Positions 1 to 8,419 of a stretch of 64,000 bases of DNA are shown here, piece after piece. The translations under genes and the position numbers were made by a program. Location of the stretch: contig NZ_LT629791.1 of assembly GCF_900105925.1 (NCBI RefSeq), positions 1,240,001-1,304,000 of the forward strand. Reading direction: 5' to 3'. A model generated the notes under the pieces. The model searched no databases. It was given only the letters and a program-made list of their open reading frames with translations, and was not told where the DNA came from. The first letter of the stretch is position 1. Each line of letters starts with the position of its first letter. This DNA comes from Jiangella alkaliphila (lineage in GTDB: Bacteria; Actinomycetota; Actinomycetes; Jiangellales; Jiangellaceae).

Positions 1-348
1 TGCGTCCTGTGCGCGGCGGTCAGCGTGCTGGTGCTGTTCCTGCTGCTCCGGGCGAGGACCCGGCCGCCGCGGCCACCGGAGGACCGGGAGGCGCAGCGGC
101 GGCGCCGGCTGAGCCGGCTCGAGACCGCGACCCAGGCCGGCCAGGACCGGCTGCTCGACGCGTTCGAGCGGCTGCCGGACGAGGACCGCGAGGCGCTGCA
201 GGCGGAGTACGCCGCCGCCCTGGCCGTCCTGCGCGAGCGCGGCCTCGACGCCACTCCCGCCGGCGACGAGCCGCTGCCCGGGTCGGCGCTGCTGGAACGG
301 CGCGCCGCCGAGATCGCCCGGCTGGAGGCCGAGCTCCCGGGTCAGTGA
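1..348 (+). CDS. Hypothetical membrane protein, 5' end outside the window
   Basis: The reading frame is open from the first base, so the true start lies upstream of the window. The 115 visible residues begin with the end of a hydrophobic segment (residues VSVLVLFLLL), followed by an arginine/proline-rich stretch and then a charged, probably helical cytoplasmic region ending in EAELPGQ. This looks like a single-pass protein with a short cytoplasmic tail. I do not recognise a family. It converges on the leftward dehydratase gene with only 7 bases between the two stop codons, so the two transcripts must end in or run through each other. GTG at position 25 could serve as a start but would cut the membrane segment short. 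Confidence 0.6.
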   Translation, partial: CVLCAAVSVLVLFLLLRARTRPPRPPEDREAQRRRRLSRLETATQAGQDRLLDAFERLPDEDREALQAEYAAALAVLRERGLDATPAGDEPLPGSALLERRAAEIARLEAELPGQ

Positions 349-355
349 CCTTGCC

Positions 356-1258
356 TCAGCGGTCGGTGTTGGCGCCGCAGAGCACGATGCAGGGCAGCTC
401 GCCCGGGACCCGCCCGGCCAGCCAGGCGGCGAACGGCACCGCGGCGGCCGGCTCGACCAGCAGCCGGAACTCGTCCCACAGCCGGTCCCGCGCGGCCAGC
501 AGCTCGGCGTCGGTGACCAGCACCGACCGGACCGACGCCGCCGTCAGGATCGCGAACGGCAGCTCGCCCACCCGGGTCGCGCCAAGCGCCGACGACGCGA
601 CCGAGTCGACCGCCGCGTCGACCGGCTCGCCCGCGGCCAGCGCCTGGTGCAGGGCGCTGCAGTGCTCAGGCTCGACGGCGACGGTGGCGCGGTCGCCGGC
701 GGCCAGCGCGGTGCCGGCCGCCAGTCCGCCCCCGCCCACCGCCACCGCGACCGCGTCGACGTCCGGCGCCTCGGCCACCACCTCGGCGGCGACCGTGCCC
801 TGGCCGGCGATGACGTCGGGGTGGTCGTAGGCGGGCAGGTACCGCGCGCCGGGCGCCGCCGCCGCGTCCGTCGCCGCCGCGGCCGCCTCGGCATAGGTGC
901 CGCCGTGCCGGACGAGCCGGGCGCCGGCCTCCTCGATGCGCCGCGCCTTGGTCTCGGGGACGGTCTCGGGCACGTACACCGTCGCCGGCAGACCGAGCAG
1001 GGCGGCCGCCGTCGCGACCCCGAGGCCGTGGTTGCCGCCGGACGCCGTCACCACGTGCTCCGGGCGGTCGCCGCCGAGCAGCGCCGTCAGCGCGCCGCGC
1101 AGCTTGAACGAGCCGCTGCGCTGCAGGTGTTCGAGCTTCAGCACCAGCGGCCGGCCGTCGAGCTCGGCGCGCAGCACCGGCGTGTGGCGGATGTACGGGG
1201 CGATGGTCGCCGCGGCGGCGGCCACGGCGGCCGGACCGGGCAGGTTCGTCGTCGTCAC
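356..1258 (-). CDS. Threonine/serine dehydratase-like PLP enzyme (fold type II)
   Basis: 300 residues. It is expected to use pyridoxal phosphate to deaminate threonine or serine to the 2-oxo acid, or to act as a related racemase. The PLP lysine is K52 in RSGSFKLRGA, the phosphate- and substrate-contacting SGGNHG is at 73-78, and the glycine loop GGGGL is at 175-179. The length fits catabolic dehydratases and serine racemases, which lack the regulatory ACT domain of biosynthetic IlvA. The GTG start overlaps the TGA of the upstream MFS gene (GTGA), which indicates translational coupling, and it is the last gene of a long leftward block. The exact substrate cannot be read from the sequence. An MFS exporter as direct partner suggests an amino acid or its deaminated product, which is inference. 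Confidence 0.85.
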   Translation of the reverse strand: MTTTNLPGPAAVAAAAATIAPYIRHTPVLRAELDGRPLVLKLEHLQRSGSFKLRGALTALLGGDRPEHVVTASGGNHGLGVATAAALLGLPATVYVPETVPETKARRIEEAGARLVRHGGTYAEAAAAATDAAAAPGARYLPAYDHPDVIAGQGTVAAEVVAEAPDVDAVAVAVGGGGLAAGTALAAGDRATVAVEPEHCSALHQALAAGEPVDAAVDSVASSALGATRVGELPFAILTAASVRSVLVTDAELLAARDRLWDEFRLLVEPAAAVPFAAWLAGRVPGELPCIVLCGANTDR

Positions 1259-2478
1259 CGTTCCACCTTGTGCGCTTCGGGCTCCGAACGCCAAGTCAGG
1301 GTGCGGATGTCGCGGACGGCGAACAGCGCGGCCGTGCAGCCGACCAGGCCGGCGACGCAGCCCCACAGCACCGGCGCCGGGCCGGCCCGGTCCGCCACGG
1401 CCCCGCCGAGCAGGTAGCCGACCGGCACGAGGACCAGCTCGCTCAGCAGCCCGATCGACGACACCCGGCCGATCAGCTGCTCCGGCACCTGCTGCTGCCG
1501 CGCGGTCTCGAAGAACACGATCGACAGGTCCAGCGCCAGCCCGCTGACCGCCATCGGCACCAGCACCCACGCCAGGTGCACGTCGAGGGCCAGCACGGCG
1601 AGCGGCAGCGGCCAGGCCAGCAGCACGGCCACCGTCGCGAGCATCGGCCGGCGCGGCCGCCACCGCAGCGCGACCACCGAGCCGGCCAGCATGCCCAGCA
1701 CGAACGCCGACACCGCCCAGCCCCAGAACCGCAGGCCGTCCGGGCGCCCGGCGGCGATCACCGGCCCGAGCAGCTGGTAGCCGGCCAGCCAGAGCGGGAC
1801 GCCGACCGCGCCGGAGACCAGGTACGTCCACAGCCAGGTCCGCCCGGCCACCGCCGCCCAGCCCTCGCGCGCGTCCGCCCGCCACGTCGTCCGCGCGGCC
1901 CGGACCACGCCGAGCGGCAGCGTCGCCAGCACGACCGCACCGGCCGCGAACGCCGCACCGGCGCCGATCAGCACCGGCCCGAAGCCGACGGCCGCGGCGA
2001 GCACCGTGCTCAGCCCCGGCACGCCGATGCGGGCCACGTTGACGACCAGCCGCTGCCAGGCGCTGGCGGACTGCCGTGCCTCCGGCGGCACCAGCTCGAC
2101 GACGATGCCGTGCAGCGCCGGCTTGGTGGCGGCGGCCGCCGCACCGGTCACCGCCGCCGCGGCGACGAACGCGGCCACGGGCACGCGGCCGGGCGCGGCC
2201 ACCAGCAGCAGGCCCATCGTCGTCTGGGCGACGGCGAGCGCGGCGTTCGCGACGACGACGGTCCGCCGGGGCGCACGGTCGGCCAGCACCCCGGCGACCG
2301 GCAGGCCGAGCGTCTGGGTCAGCACCGACGTCGTCAGCACGAGGCCGACGTCGAACGCGTCGCCGCCCGCGTCGAGCACGGCGCACGCCAGCACGACGGT
2401 CGCCAGCGTGCTGCCGGCCAGCGAGAGGCCGCGGCCGGCGAGGTAGCGCAGGAACGGGCCGCGCCAGGTCCCCGCCAC
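1255..2478 (-). CDS. MFS transporter
   Basis: 407 residues with about twelve hydrophobic segments, of the MFS efflux type found widely in actinomycetes. The start was set at GTG 2478 (VAGTWRGPFLRYLAG). The frame is open further upstream, but that part lies over the 3' end of the preceding HAD gene and reads as low-complexity S/T/R, unlike a transporter N-terminus. With this start the gene begins 4 bases after the HAD stop codon. Its own TGA overlaps the dehydratase GTG. The inner motif ADRAPRR after the second or third helix fits the MFS loop 2-3 signature. The substrate is unknown. Confidence 0.85.
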   Translation of the reverse strand: MAGTWRGPFLRYLAGRGLSLAGSTLATVVLACAVLDAGGDAFDVGLVLTTSVLTQTLGLPVAGVLADRAPRRTVVVANAALAVAQTTMGLLLVAAPGRVPVAAFVAAAAVTGAAAAATKPALHGIVVELVPPEARQSASAWQRLVVNVARIGVPGLSTVLAAAVGFGPVLIGAGAAFAAGAVVLATLPLGVVRAARTTWRADAREGWAAVAGRTWLWTYLVSGAVGVPLWLAGYQLLGPVIAAGRPDGLRFWGWAVSAFVLGMLAGSVVALRWRPRRPMLATVAVLLAWPLPLAVLALDVHLAWVLVPMAVSGLALDLSIVFFETARQQQVPEQLIGRVSSIGLLSELVLVPVGYLLGGAVADRAGPAPVLWGCVAGLVGCTAALFAVRDIRTLTWRSEPEAHKVER

Positions 2479-2482
2479 GGCG

Positions 2483-3172
2483 CTACACGAGGTGCGCGGC
2501 CAGGTCGTGCAGCGACGCGATGCGGTCGCGTTCGCCGGCCGGTCCGGTGCCGTGCCGGTCGAGGTGGACGGCGCGCAGCCCGGCCGCGCGGGCGCCGACG
2601 ACGTCGAGGCGGTAGTCGTCGCCGACGTAGAGGATGGCGGCCGGGTCGAGGCCGAGCGCGGCACACAGGCCCGCGTAGGCGCCCGGGTCGGGCTTGGCGC
2701 TGCCCAGTGCCTCGGCCGTGAGGACCGGGCCGACCCGGCCGGTCAGCCCGATGACGGCGATCTTGTCGTACTGCATGTCGTCGGGACCGTTGGTGAGGAT
2801 GCCGGTGCGCAGGCCGGCCCCGGCCACCAGCTCGAGCGCCGTCTCGGCGTCGTCGAAGCGCTGCCAGCCGGACCGGTAGGCGGCGAAGTAGTCGCGCCAC
2901 AGCGCGTCGAGGCCGGGCTCGTCCAGCGGCGGCCGGCCGATCAGCTCGAGCATGCCGCCGACGCGGCGCCGGCGCTGCTCGGTCATGCTGATCCGCCCGT
3001 CGCGCCACGCGCCGAAGTGCCGGTCCTGCAGCTCGAACCAGGCCGCGGTCAGCTCAGGCGTGGGAGGCCCGTGGAACGTGGACAGCCAGGTGCCGAAGCC
3101 GCGGGTGGCGGAGCCGGAATGGTCGAAGAGTGTGTCGTCGAGATCGAACACCACCGCGGCGAGCTCAGGCAC
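2483..3172 (-). CDS. HAD-family hydrolase (phosphatase)
   Basis: 229 residues. HAD motif I is FDLDDTLFD, with nucleophile D10 and acid/base D12. Motif II is the LTNGPDD segment, the motif III lysine lies in SAKPDPGAYAGLC, and motif IV is GDDYRLDVVGARAAG. A cap with about four helices follows motif I, as in the YjjG/haloacid-dehalogenase-like subfamily that dephosphorylates small phosphorylated metabolites. GTG start. It lies 4 bases downstream of the GNAT gene and 4 bases upstream of the MFS gene, so it is almost certainly co-transcribed with both. The substrate is not predictable. Confidence 0.88.
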   Translation of the reverse strand: MPELAAVVFDLDDTLFDHSGSATRGFGTWLSTFHGPPTPELTAAWFELQDRHFGAWRDGRISMTEQRRRRVGGMLELIGRPPLDEPGLDALWRDYFAAYRSGWQRFDDAETALELVAGAGLRTGILTNGPDDMQYDKIAVIGLTGRVGPVLTAEALGSAKPDPGAYAGLCAALGLDPAAILYVGDDYRLDVVGARAAGLRAVHLDRHGTGPAGERDRIASLHDLAAHLV

Positions 3173-3176
3173 GTCC

Positions 3177-3683
3177 TCACCCTACGTCGGCGCGGATCCA
3201 GAGCCGTTCGCCGTCCTCGAAGCGGTCCGTCGGCTGCAGCCCGGCCCGCTCGGCGACCACCATGGACGCCTGGTGCTCGGGGTGCACGTGCGCGGTGATG
3301 GTCCGTACGCCGCGGCCGTCGAGCCACTCGACGAGCGCGCCGGCGGCCGCGGTGGCGTACCCCTGCCCCTGGAAGTCGGCGCCGACGATCCAGGCGATCT
3401 CGGCCTGCCTGCCCTCGTCGGTGACGGTGGCCTGGACGGTGCCGACGGCGCGGGCATCGGGGGTGCGGCGGACGATCCAGTTGAACCACTGCTGCCGGCC
3501 GTCGGGCGACCGGCCGGCGACCAGCCTCGTGTACCACGCGCGCAGGTCGGCCACGGCGGGCGGGGCGCCGCCGATGAACTCGTACAGCCCCGGATCGCTC
3601 AGCACGCCGGCCATCTCGGCCGCGTCGTCGACGGTCAGCGGCACCAGCTCGAACCGGTCGGTGACGATGTGGCCGTCGCTCAC
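3177..3683 (-). CDS. GNAT-family N-acetyltransferase
   Basis: 168 residues of the RimJ/RimL-like type. An N-terminal strand (TDRFELVPLTVDDAAEMAGVL) is followed by the acetyl-CoA binding segment around FQGQGYATAAAGALVEW (a Q-x-x-G-x-A-like motif) and the C-terminal AGLQPTDRFEDGERLW strand. Members usually acetylate the alpha-amino group of a protein or a small amine. The GTG start overlaps the TGA of the broken winged-helix gene upstream (GTGA). In a wild-type arrangement the two would be translationally coupled, so the frameshift upstream may affect expression of this gene. Confidence 0.85.
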   Translation of the reverse strand: MSDGHIVTDRFELVPLTVDDAAEMAGVLSDPGLYEFIGGAPPAVADLRAWYTRLVAGRSPDGRQQWFNWIVRRTPDARAVGTVQATVTDEGRQAEIAWIVGADFQGQGYATAAAGALVEWLDGRGVRTITAHVHPEHQASMVVAERAGLQPTDRFEDGERLWIRADVG

Positions 3684-4770
3684 AGCACGCTCGCGCTGAC
3701 CGTGGCTGATCGCTCGACGAACGCGCCGTGGGCGTCGGCGGCCGCTTGCAGCCCGGGTGTGGCCGCCGCGCGGTACTGCTCGTACAGGCTGATGTCGAGG
3801 ACCACCTCGCCGGCCTTCAGCGTCCGCCGCCATCGCCCGGCGACCTGGGTGCCGAGCAGCAGCACGCCGTTGGCGGCGCTGTCGATCCGGGTGCCGGCGG
3901 CGACGCCGCCGAGGTCGAGCAGGCGCTTGCTCTCGGTGTAGCCGACCAGGTACTCGTCGTAGGCCTGCAGCAGGTGGACGGCGGTCTCGTCGACGGCGGC
4001 GTCGGCCGTGCCCGCCGCGGACCAGTACGTGACGCCGTCGACGTCGATGCTCTCGAGCGCATCGCCGGCCAGCGCCAGACCGGCGGTGATGTCGGCCCTG
4101 GTCAGGCTGGACCACCAGGCGAAGTCCTTCGCCGTGGCCGGCCCGTGGCTGGTGAAGTACCGGCGGGTCAGCTCGGACAGCGCCGCGTCGCGGTCGAGGG
4201 AACGGGCGCCCGGCGCACGCTCGGCGAGCAGCGCGTACGTGTGCTGCTTGCCGGCGAGCGGTCCGCGCAGACGATGCCCTCCAGCTCGGCGTACATGAGG
4301 ATGTAGGCCAGCCGGAACCGCTCGGCGACGATGCCGGCCCGTTCGAGAACGGTCCCGACCTGCGCCCGGGTCAGATACGTCCGGCCGCCGAGCGCGTCGG
4401 CGATGAGGTCCGACGCCCGCCGCAGCAGCGCGTCGTCGAGCTCGAACCGCCGGTAGGGGTAGCCGTTGAGCACGTGCACCCGCGGCCCGGTCAGCGCCAG
4501 CAGCCAGCCGATGTCGTCGGGCGTGACGAAGTGCCAGGTCGGCCGCAGCACGTGGGTGCGCAGCAGCGCGCCGTCGGCGAACGCGCGGTCGAGGCCGGGG
4601 TCGGTGACGGTGCCGCCGAGCCGCTGCGCGACGCCCCACTTCGCCGGGTGGTAGTCCTGCGACTGGACCGCGCCGAACCAGGCGACGGCGCCGGCCGGCG
4701 CCGCCGCGTCGAGCGGGCCGCCGAGGCCGACGGTGCGCAACCGGCGGCGTACGAGCTCGGCCTCGTCCAC
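3680..4770 (-). pseudogene. Winged-helix DNA-binding domain protein (HTH_42/YcaQ-like), frameshifted
   Basis: The first ~170 codons, from GTG 4770, give an N-terminus typical of this family (AWFGAVQSQDYHPAKWGVAQRL; HVLRPTWHFVTPDDIGWLL). They run to AELEGIVC near 4266. The homology continues one base out of register as GPLAGKQHTYALLAERAPGARS and then SHGPATAKDFAWWSSLT to the stop at 3680. Restoring one base, most simply a third G where GCGGACC would read GCGGGACC at 4260-4267, gives a normal protein of about 363 residues. The damage is therefore a single-base deletion or a sequencing error. Relatives are DNA-binding, some glycosylase-like, and are often misannotated. An intact paralogue lies at 55937-57121. 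The start is 3 bases after the DUF885 stop. Confidence 0.8.
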
Positions 4771-4773
4771 GGG

Positions 4774-6447
4774 TCAGCCCTGCCGCGCGGCCCAGGCGCC
4801 GACGACGTCGTCGAGCACGCTCATCGGCAGCGGGCCGTTGCCCAGCACGACGTCGTGGAAGGCGCGCAGGTCGAACCGGTCGCCGACGGTGGCCGCCGCG
4901 GCCGCGCGGATGCGCTGGATCTCCAGCCGGCCGACCATGTAGGCCAGCGCCTGGCCGGGCGCGGAGATGTAGCGGTCGACCTCGGTCTCGATCTCGAGCC
5001 GGCTGGTGGCGGTGTTGGCGACCATGAAGTCGACCGCCTGCTGCCGGCTCCAGCCCTTGGCGTGCAGCCCGGTGTCGACGACCAGGCGGCAGGCCCGCAT
5101 GGAGTCCTCGCTCAGCATGCCCAGCCTGGCGATGTCGTCGGAGTACAGGCCCATCTCGTCGGCCAGCCGCTCGGCGTAGAGGCCCCAGCCCTCGTCGAAG
5201 GCGGTGATGGAGGCGAGCCGGCGCAGCAGCGGCAGGTCGGTGAGCTCCTGGGCGATGGTGAGCTGGAAGTGGTGGCCGGGCACGCCCTCGTGGAAGGCGA
5301 CGGACTCGGCGCTGTAGCGGTCGCGCTTCTCGGCGTCGTGGGTGTTCGCGTAGTAGGTGCCCGGGCGGCTGCCGTCCATGGCCGGCTGCATGTAGTAGGC
5401 ACCGGGAGCGCCCGGCGCCTCGGCCGCGGGTACCGCCTCGACGACGCAGCTCTGCGACGGCAGCCGGCCGAACCACTGCGGCGCGACCTGCTCGGCCCGC
5501 CGGATGGCCGAGCGCGCGGCCCGCAGCAGCTCGTCGGCGTCGCGCCAGCGCATGGCCGGGTCGGTGCGCAGCCGCTGCAGGATCTCGCTCAGCTCGCCGG
5601 TGCCGAACGCCCGCTCGCCGACGGCCGCGTACTCGTCGGTGAGCCCGGCCAGCACGTCGAGGCCGGTCTGGTGCAGCTCGTCTGGCGTGCGGGTGGTGGT
5701 GGTGTGGACCTTGGTGGCCTTGGCGTAGAACTCGTCGCCGCCCGGCAGCCAGCACAGCCCGGCGCGGTCGTCGGGCCGGCCGTGGGCGACGACGTCGGCG
5801 GCGACGGCGTCACGGTAGGCCCCGACGGCCGGGTGCACTACCTCGGCGAGCAGGCGGTCGCGCTCGGCCCGGAACGCCGCGGCGTCGGTGCCGCTGCCGG
5901 CCGCCGGCTCGGGGCGGCGGAGCGGGTCGTCGGCGGGGCTGGCGAGGTAGCGGGTGAAGTGCTCGACGGTGGCCTCGGCCAGCCGGCGGACCGGCAGCCG
6001 GCCGGCGACGATGCCGGCGCGATGCCGCACGGCGATGGCGTCGAGCAGCGCCGGCAGCCCGGCCAGCCGGGCGAGGTAGCCGTCGGCGTGGGCGGGCTCG
6101 GTGATGCCGGTCATCGGCAGGAACGAGAGCGTGGCGGGCGCCGGCGCGAAGAACGAGTCGGTGACGGTGTACTCGACGCCGCGCACCGCCAGGAGGTCGC
6201 GTTGGGACTCGACCTGCTGCAGGATGACCGCCCGCGTGGTGCGCTCGGCGTCGTCGAGCCCGGCCGGGTCGACGGCCTCCGCTCGGGCCGCGACGTCGGC
6301 CAGCCGGGCGTCGGCCGCCGCTTCGCCGGCCTCGGAGTAGTCGGTGAGCTTGTCCTCGCGCTCGCGGAAGCCCAGCAGCGACGCTTCGAGCGGGGCCACG
6401 TCGAACAGGACATCGATGAGCTCGTCGGCGAGCTGGGCGATGGTCAT
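4774..6447 (-). CDS. DUF885 family protein (predicted metal-dependent peptidase-like)
   Basis: 557 residues, the usual length for DUF885. The family hallmark HEGVPGHH is at residues 386-393 (H386, E387, H392). It resembles a zinc-binding HExxxGH helix and sits in the conserved context ESVAFHEGVPGHHFQL. The conserved downstream DEGWGLYAERLADEMG segment supplies further acidic ligands. Members are thought to be metallopeptidases or carboxypeptidases, but few have been tested. No signal peptide is visible, so it is probably cytoplasmic. The ATG at 6447 is preceded by a strong GGGGGAG ribosome site and overlaps the TGA of the DHA2 pump (ATGA). Confidence 0.85.
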   Translation of the reverse strand: MTIAQLADELIDVLFDVAPLEASLLGFREREDKLTDYSEAGEAAADARLADVAARAEAVDPAGLDDAERTTRAVILQQVESQRDLLAVRGVEYTVTDSFFAPAPATLSFLPMTGITEPAHADGYLARLAGLPALLDAIAVRHRAGIVAGRLPVRRLAEATVEHFTRYLASPADDPLRRPEPAAGSGTDAAAFRAERDRLLAEVVHPAVGAYRDAVAADVVAHGRPDDRAGLCWLPGGDEFYAKATKVHTTTTRTPDELHQTGLDVLAGLTDEYAAVGERAFGTGELSEILQRLRTDPAMRWRDADELLRAARSAIRRAEQVAPQWFGRLPSQSCVVEAVPAAEAPGAPGAYYMQPAMDGSRPGTYYANTHDAEKRDRYSAESVAFHEGVPGHHFQLTIAQELTDLPLLRRLASITAFDEGWGLYAERLADEMGLYSDDIARLGMLSEDSMRACRLVVDTGLHAKGWSRQQAVDFMVANTATSRLEIETEVDRYISAPGQALAYMVGRLEIQRIRAAAAATVGDRFDLRAFHDVVLGNGPLPMSVLDDVVGAWAARQG

Positions 6448-7943
6448 GTGGATCTCCCCCGGGATCGGCTCGTGGGAATGACCGTATCCCGGCGGACTGA
6501 CAGCGCGACAACGGATATCGCCAGCAATGCCGCGAGTACGGCACTGACCGTCGCGGCCACCACGATCCCGTCGGTGAACGCGTCGCGCGCGGCCGCGAGC
6601 GTGGTCTCCGCCATGCCTGCCGGCAGGTCCTCCGCCGCCGCGACGGCCGCGCCCAGCGTGTCCGCTCCGGTGCCGGCGCCCCGGAAGACTGCCGCGACCA
6701 CGCTGCCCAGGACGGCGATGCCGAGCGCGCCGCCCAGTTGCGGCGCCATCGACGACAGCGCCGCGGCGGCGCCGGCCCGCTCCGGCGGCGTGGCCCCGAC
6801 GACCTGATCGGTGGCCAGCGCCATCATCGGGCCGAGTCCCGCCGACACCGTCACCGAGCCGGCCACCAGCAGGCCCAGCCCCGACGTCGCCGTCAGCTGG
6901 GTGAGCAGCACGAAGCCCGCCGCCGACACCGTCAGGCCGGCGCCGATCACCACCCCCGGCCGGATCCGGCGGGTCAGCCGCGGGGCCAGCAGCGACCCGG
7001 CGATCACCCCGATCGCCGAGGGCGCCGTCCAGAGCCCCGCGCGCAGCGGCGAGAGGTCCTGCACCAATTGCAGGTACTGGGCCAGGTAGTAGTTCGCGCC
7101 CCAGAGCACGAAGATGCCGATCGCCAGCGTCGCGACGGCCACCGAGAACGCCGGGTCGCGGAACAGCCGCACGTCGACCACCGGGTCGGCCAGCGACCGC
7201 TGCCGGACGACGAACACCGCCCCGACGACCAGACCGCCGGCGACCGCGGCGCCGGTCGCCCACCCCACCCCATGGGCGGCGATCTCCTTCAGCCCCCACA
7301 CCAGCGGCAGCACCGCGGCCAGCGACAACACCACGCTGACCACGTCGATCCGGGCCGCCGCCGTGTTCCTCTGTTCCGGCAGCAGCACCGGGCCGAGCAC
7401 GAGGATCAGCACCATCACCGGCACCCCGAGCAGGAACACCGAGCCCCACCAGAACCGCTCCAGCAGCGCGCCGCCGACCAGCGGCCCGATCGCCGTCCCG
7501 CCCGACACGCTGGCGATCACGATCCCGACGGCCACAGCCCGCTGCCGCGCGTCGCGGAACATCGTCGCCGTCAACGACAGCGTCGACGGCATCAGCGTCG
7601 CGCCGGCCACCCCCAGCAGCGCCCGCGCCGCGATCAGCGTCTCCGCGGTCGGGGCGTACGCGGCCACGACCGACAGCACGCCGTACGCCCCGGCGCCGAT
7701 CATCAGCAGCCGCCGCCGGCCGATCCGGTCCCCGACGGCGCCGAGCGCCAGCATCGACCCGGCCAGCAGGAACGCGTAGACGTCGACGATCCAGAGCAGC
7801 TGCGTCCCGGTCGGGCGCAGGTCGGCGTCGATGGCGGGCAGCGCGAGATGGGTGACGGTCAGTTCCAGCGACGCCAGCACAGCGACGACACAGAGCACGG
7901 CCAGCCCGGCCCACGCCCGGCGGGAGGATTCGGTGGGGGTCAC
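6444..7943 (-). CDS. DHA2-type MFS multidrug efflux transporter
   Basis: 499 residues and about 14 predicted membrane segments, matching the DHA2 (EmrB/QacA-like) drug:proton antiporters. The N-terminal LELTVTHLALPAIDADL corresponds to the family's first-helix signature, GDRIGRRR is the loop 2-3 motif, and GPLVGGALLERFWWGSVFLL is the helix 5 region typical of exporters. It is preceded by a MerR/SoxR-type promoter (7951-7981) whose predicted transcription start falls at or next to the GTG codon, so the mRNA may be leaderless. It overlaps DUF885 by 4 bases. A regulated drug or oxidant exporter is the likely role. Confidence 0.9.
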   Translation of the reverse strand: MTPTESSRRAWAGLAVLCVVAVLASLELTVTHLALPAIDADLRPTGTQLLWIVDVYAFLLAGSMLALGAVGDRIGRRRLLMIGAGAYGVLSVVAAYAPTAETLIAARALLGVAGATLMPSTLSLTATMFRDARQRAVAVGIVIASVSGGTAIGPLVGGALLERFWWGSVFLLGVPVMVLILVLGPVLLPEQRNTAAARIDVVSVVLSLAAVLPLVWGLKEIAAHGVGWATGAAVAGGLVVGAVFVVRQRSLADPVVDVRLFRDPAFSVAVATLAIGIFVLWGANYYLAQYLQLVQDLSPLRAGLWTAPSAIGVIAGSLLAPRLTRRIRPGVVIGAGLTVSAAGFVLLTQLTATSGLGLLVAGSVTVSAGLGPMMALATDQVVGATPPERAGAAAALSSMAPQLGGALGIAVLGSVVAAVFRGAGTGADTLGAAVAAAEDLPAGMAETTLAAARDAFTDGIVVAATVSAVLAALLAISVVALSVRRDTVIPTSRSRGRST

Positions 7944-7950
7944 GTCCCCC

Positions 7951-7981
7951 AGCAGACAACCTCAACTATCGTTGAGGTCAA
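7951..7981 (-). promoter_or_regulatory. MerR/SoxR-type promoter with dyad operator in front of the DHA2 pump
   Basis: Read on the minus strand, a TTGACC -35 hexamer (7981-7976) is followed after a 19-base spacer by TCTGCT (7956-7951) as a candidate -10. The spacer is filled by a perfect dyad, ACCTCAAC and GTTGAGGT (7959-7966 and 7971-7978), around TATC. The half-sites CCTCAA/TTGAGG and the long spacer are the hallmark of MerR-family promoters such as the SoxR operator. Neither nearby regulator (wHTH 7985-8419, MarR 8416-8880) is a MerR protein. The dyad is seen directly. The promoter assignment is inference. Confidence 0.6.
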
Positions 7982-7984
7982 GTC

Positions 7985-8419
7985 CTACAGCTGCGAGCGC
8001 AGCTCCGTCGCCCGCGCGGTGACGGTGGCGAGCACTCGGCGGGTCGTGGCCAGCTCGCTTGCGTCGATGCCGGCATACAGCTCGGCGGTCATCGCGATGA
8101 CGCCGGCGTGCAGCTCGTCGTACTGGAGCTGGCCGGCCGCCGTGAGCCCCACCTGCTCGTATGTGTCGTACTCGAGCAGCCCGCGGTCCTCCAGCGCGCA
8201 GAGCACCGCCGTCGCGTCGGCGGGTTCGATGTCGAGGGCGAGGACGAGGCCGTCGCGCAGGGAGGGCTGGGACACCCGGCCGGGCGCGGTCCCGAGCGTC
8301 CGGAGGGCGACCCATTCGGCCGGCGTGACGCTCTTGGCGTCGAGCATGACGCCGAGCAGGGCGTGGATGGCCTTGGCGGCGACCCCGATGTCGACACCGG
8401 TCAGCGGGGTGATGATCAT
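7985..8419 (-). CDS. MarR-like winged-helix protein
   Basis: 144 residues, predicted helical with a winged-helix core (VTPAEWVALRTLGTAPGRVSQPSLRDGL, then ALEDRGLLEYDTYEQVGLTAAG). This matches the general MarR/PadR layout but not closely enough to assign a ligand. The ATG at 8419 has an excellent GGGAGGAAT ribosome site and overlaps the stop of the preceding MarR gene (ATGA), so the two regulators are translated together. They may act as a pair, or this may be a degenerate partner without its own operator. It is followed after 41 bases by the DHA2 pump, with the MerR-type operator between them. Confidence 0.7.
   Translation of the reverse strand: MIITPLTGVDIGVAAKAIHALLGVMLDAKSVTPAEWVALRTLGTAPGRVSQPSLRDGLVLALDIEPADATAVLCALEDRGLLEYDTYEQVGLTAAGQLQYDELHAGVIAMTAELYAGIDASELATTRRVLATVTARATELRSQL

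Noticed and set aside
2334-3008. Several overlapping frames on both strands across the HAD and MFS genes
   Set aside because: They are shadows in other frames; the HAD motifs and the MFS helices decide the coding frames.
4774-7965. An uninterrupted frame that would fuse DHA2-pump antiregister sequence to DUF885
   Set aside because: The portion upstream of 6447 is an out-of-frame reading of the DHA2 pump. DUF885 homology begins at MTIAQLADEL with its own ribosome site.
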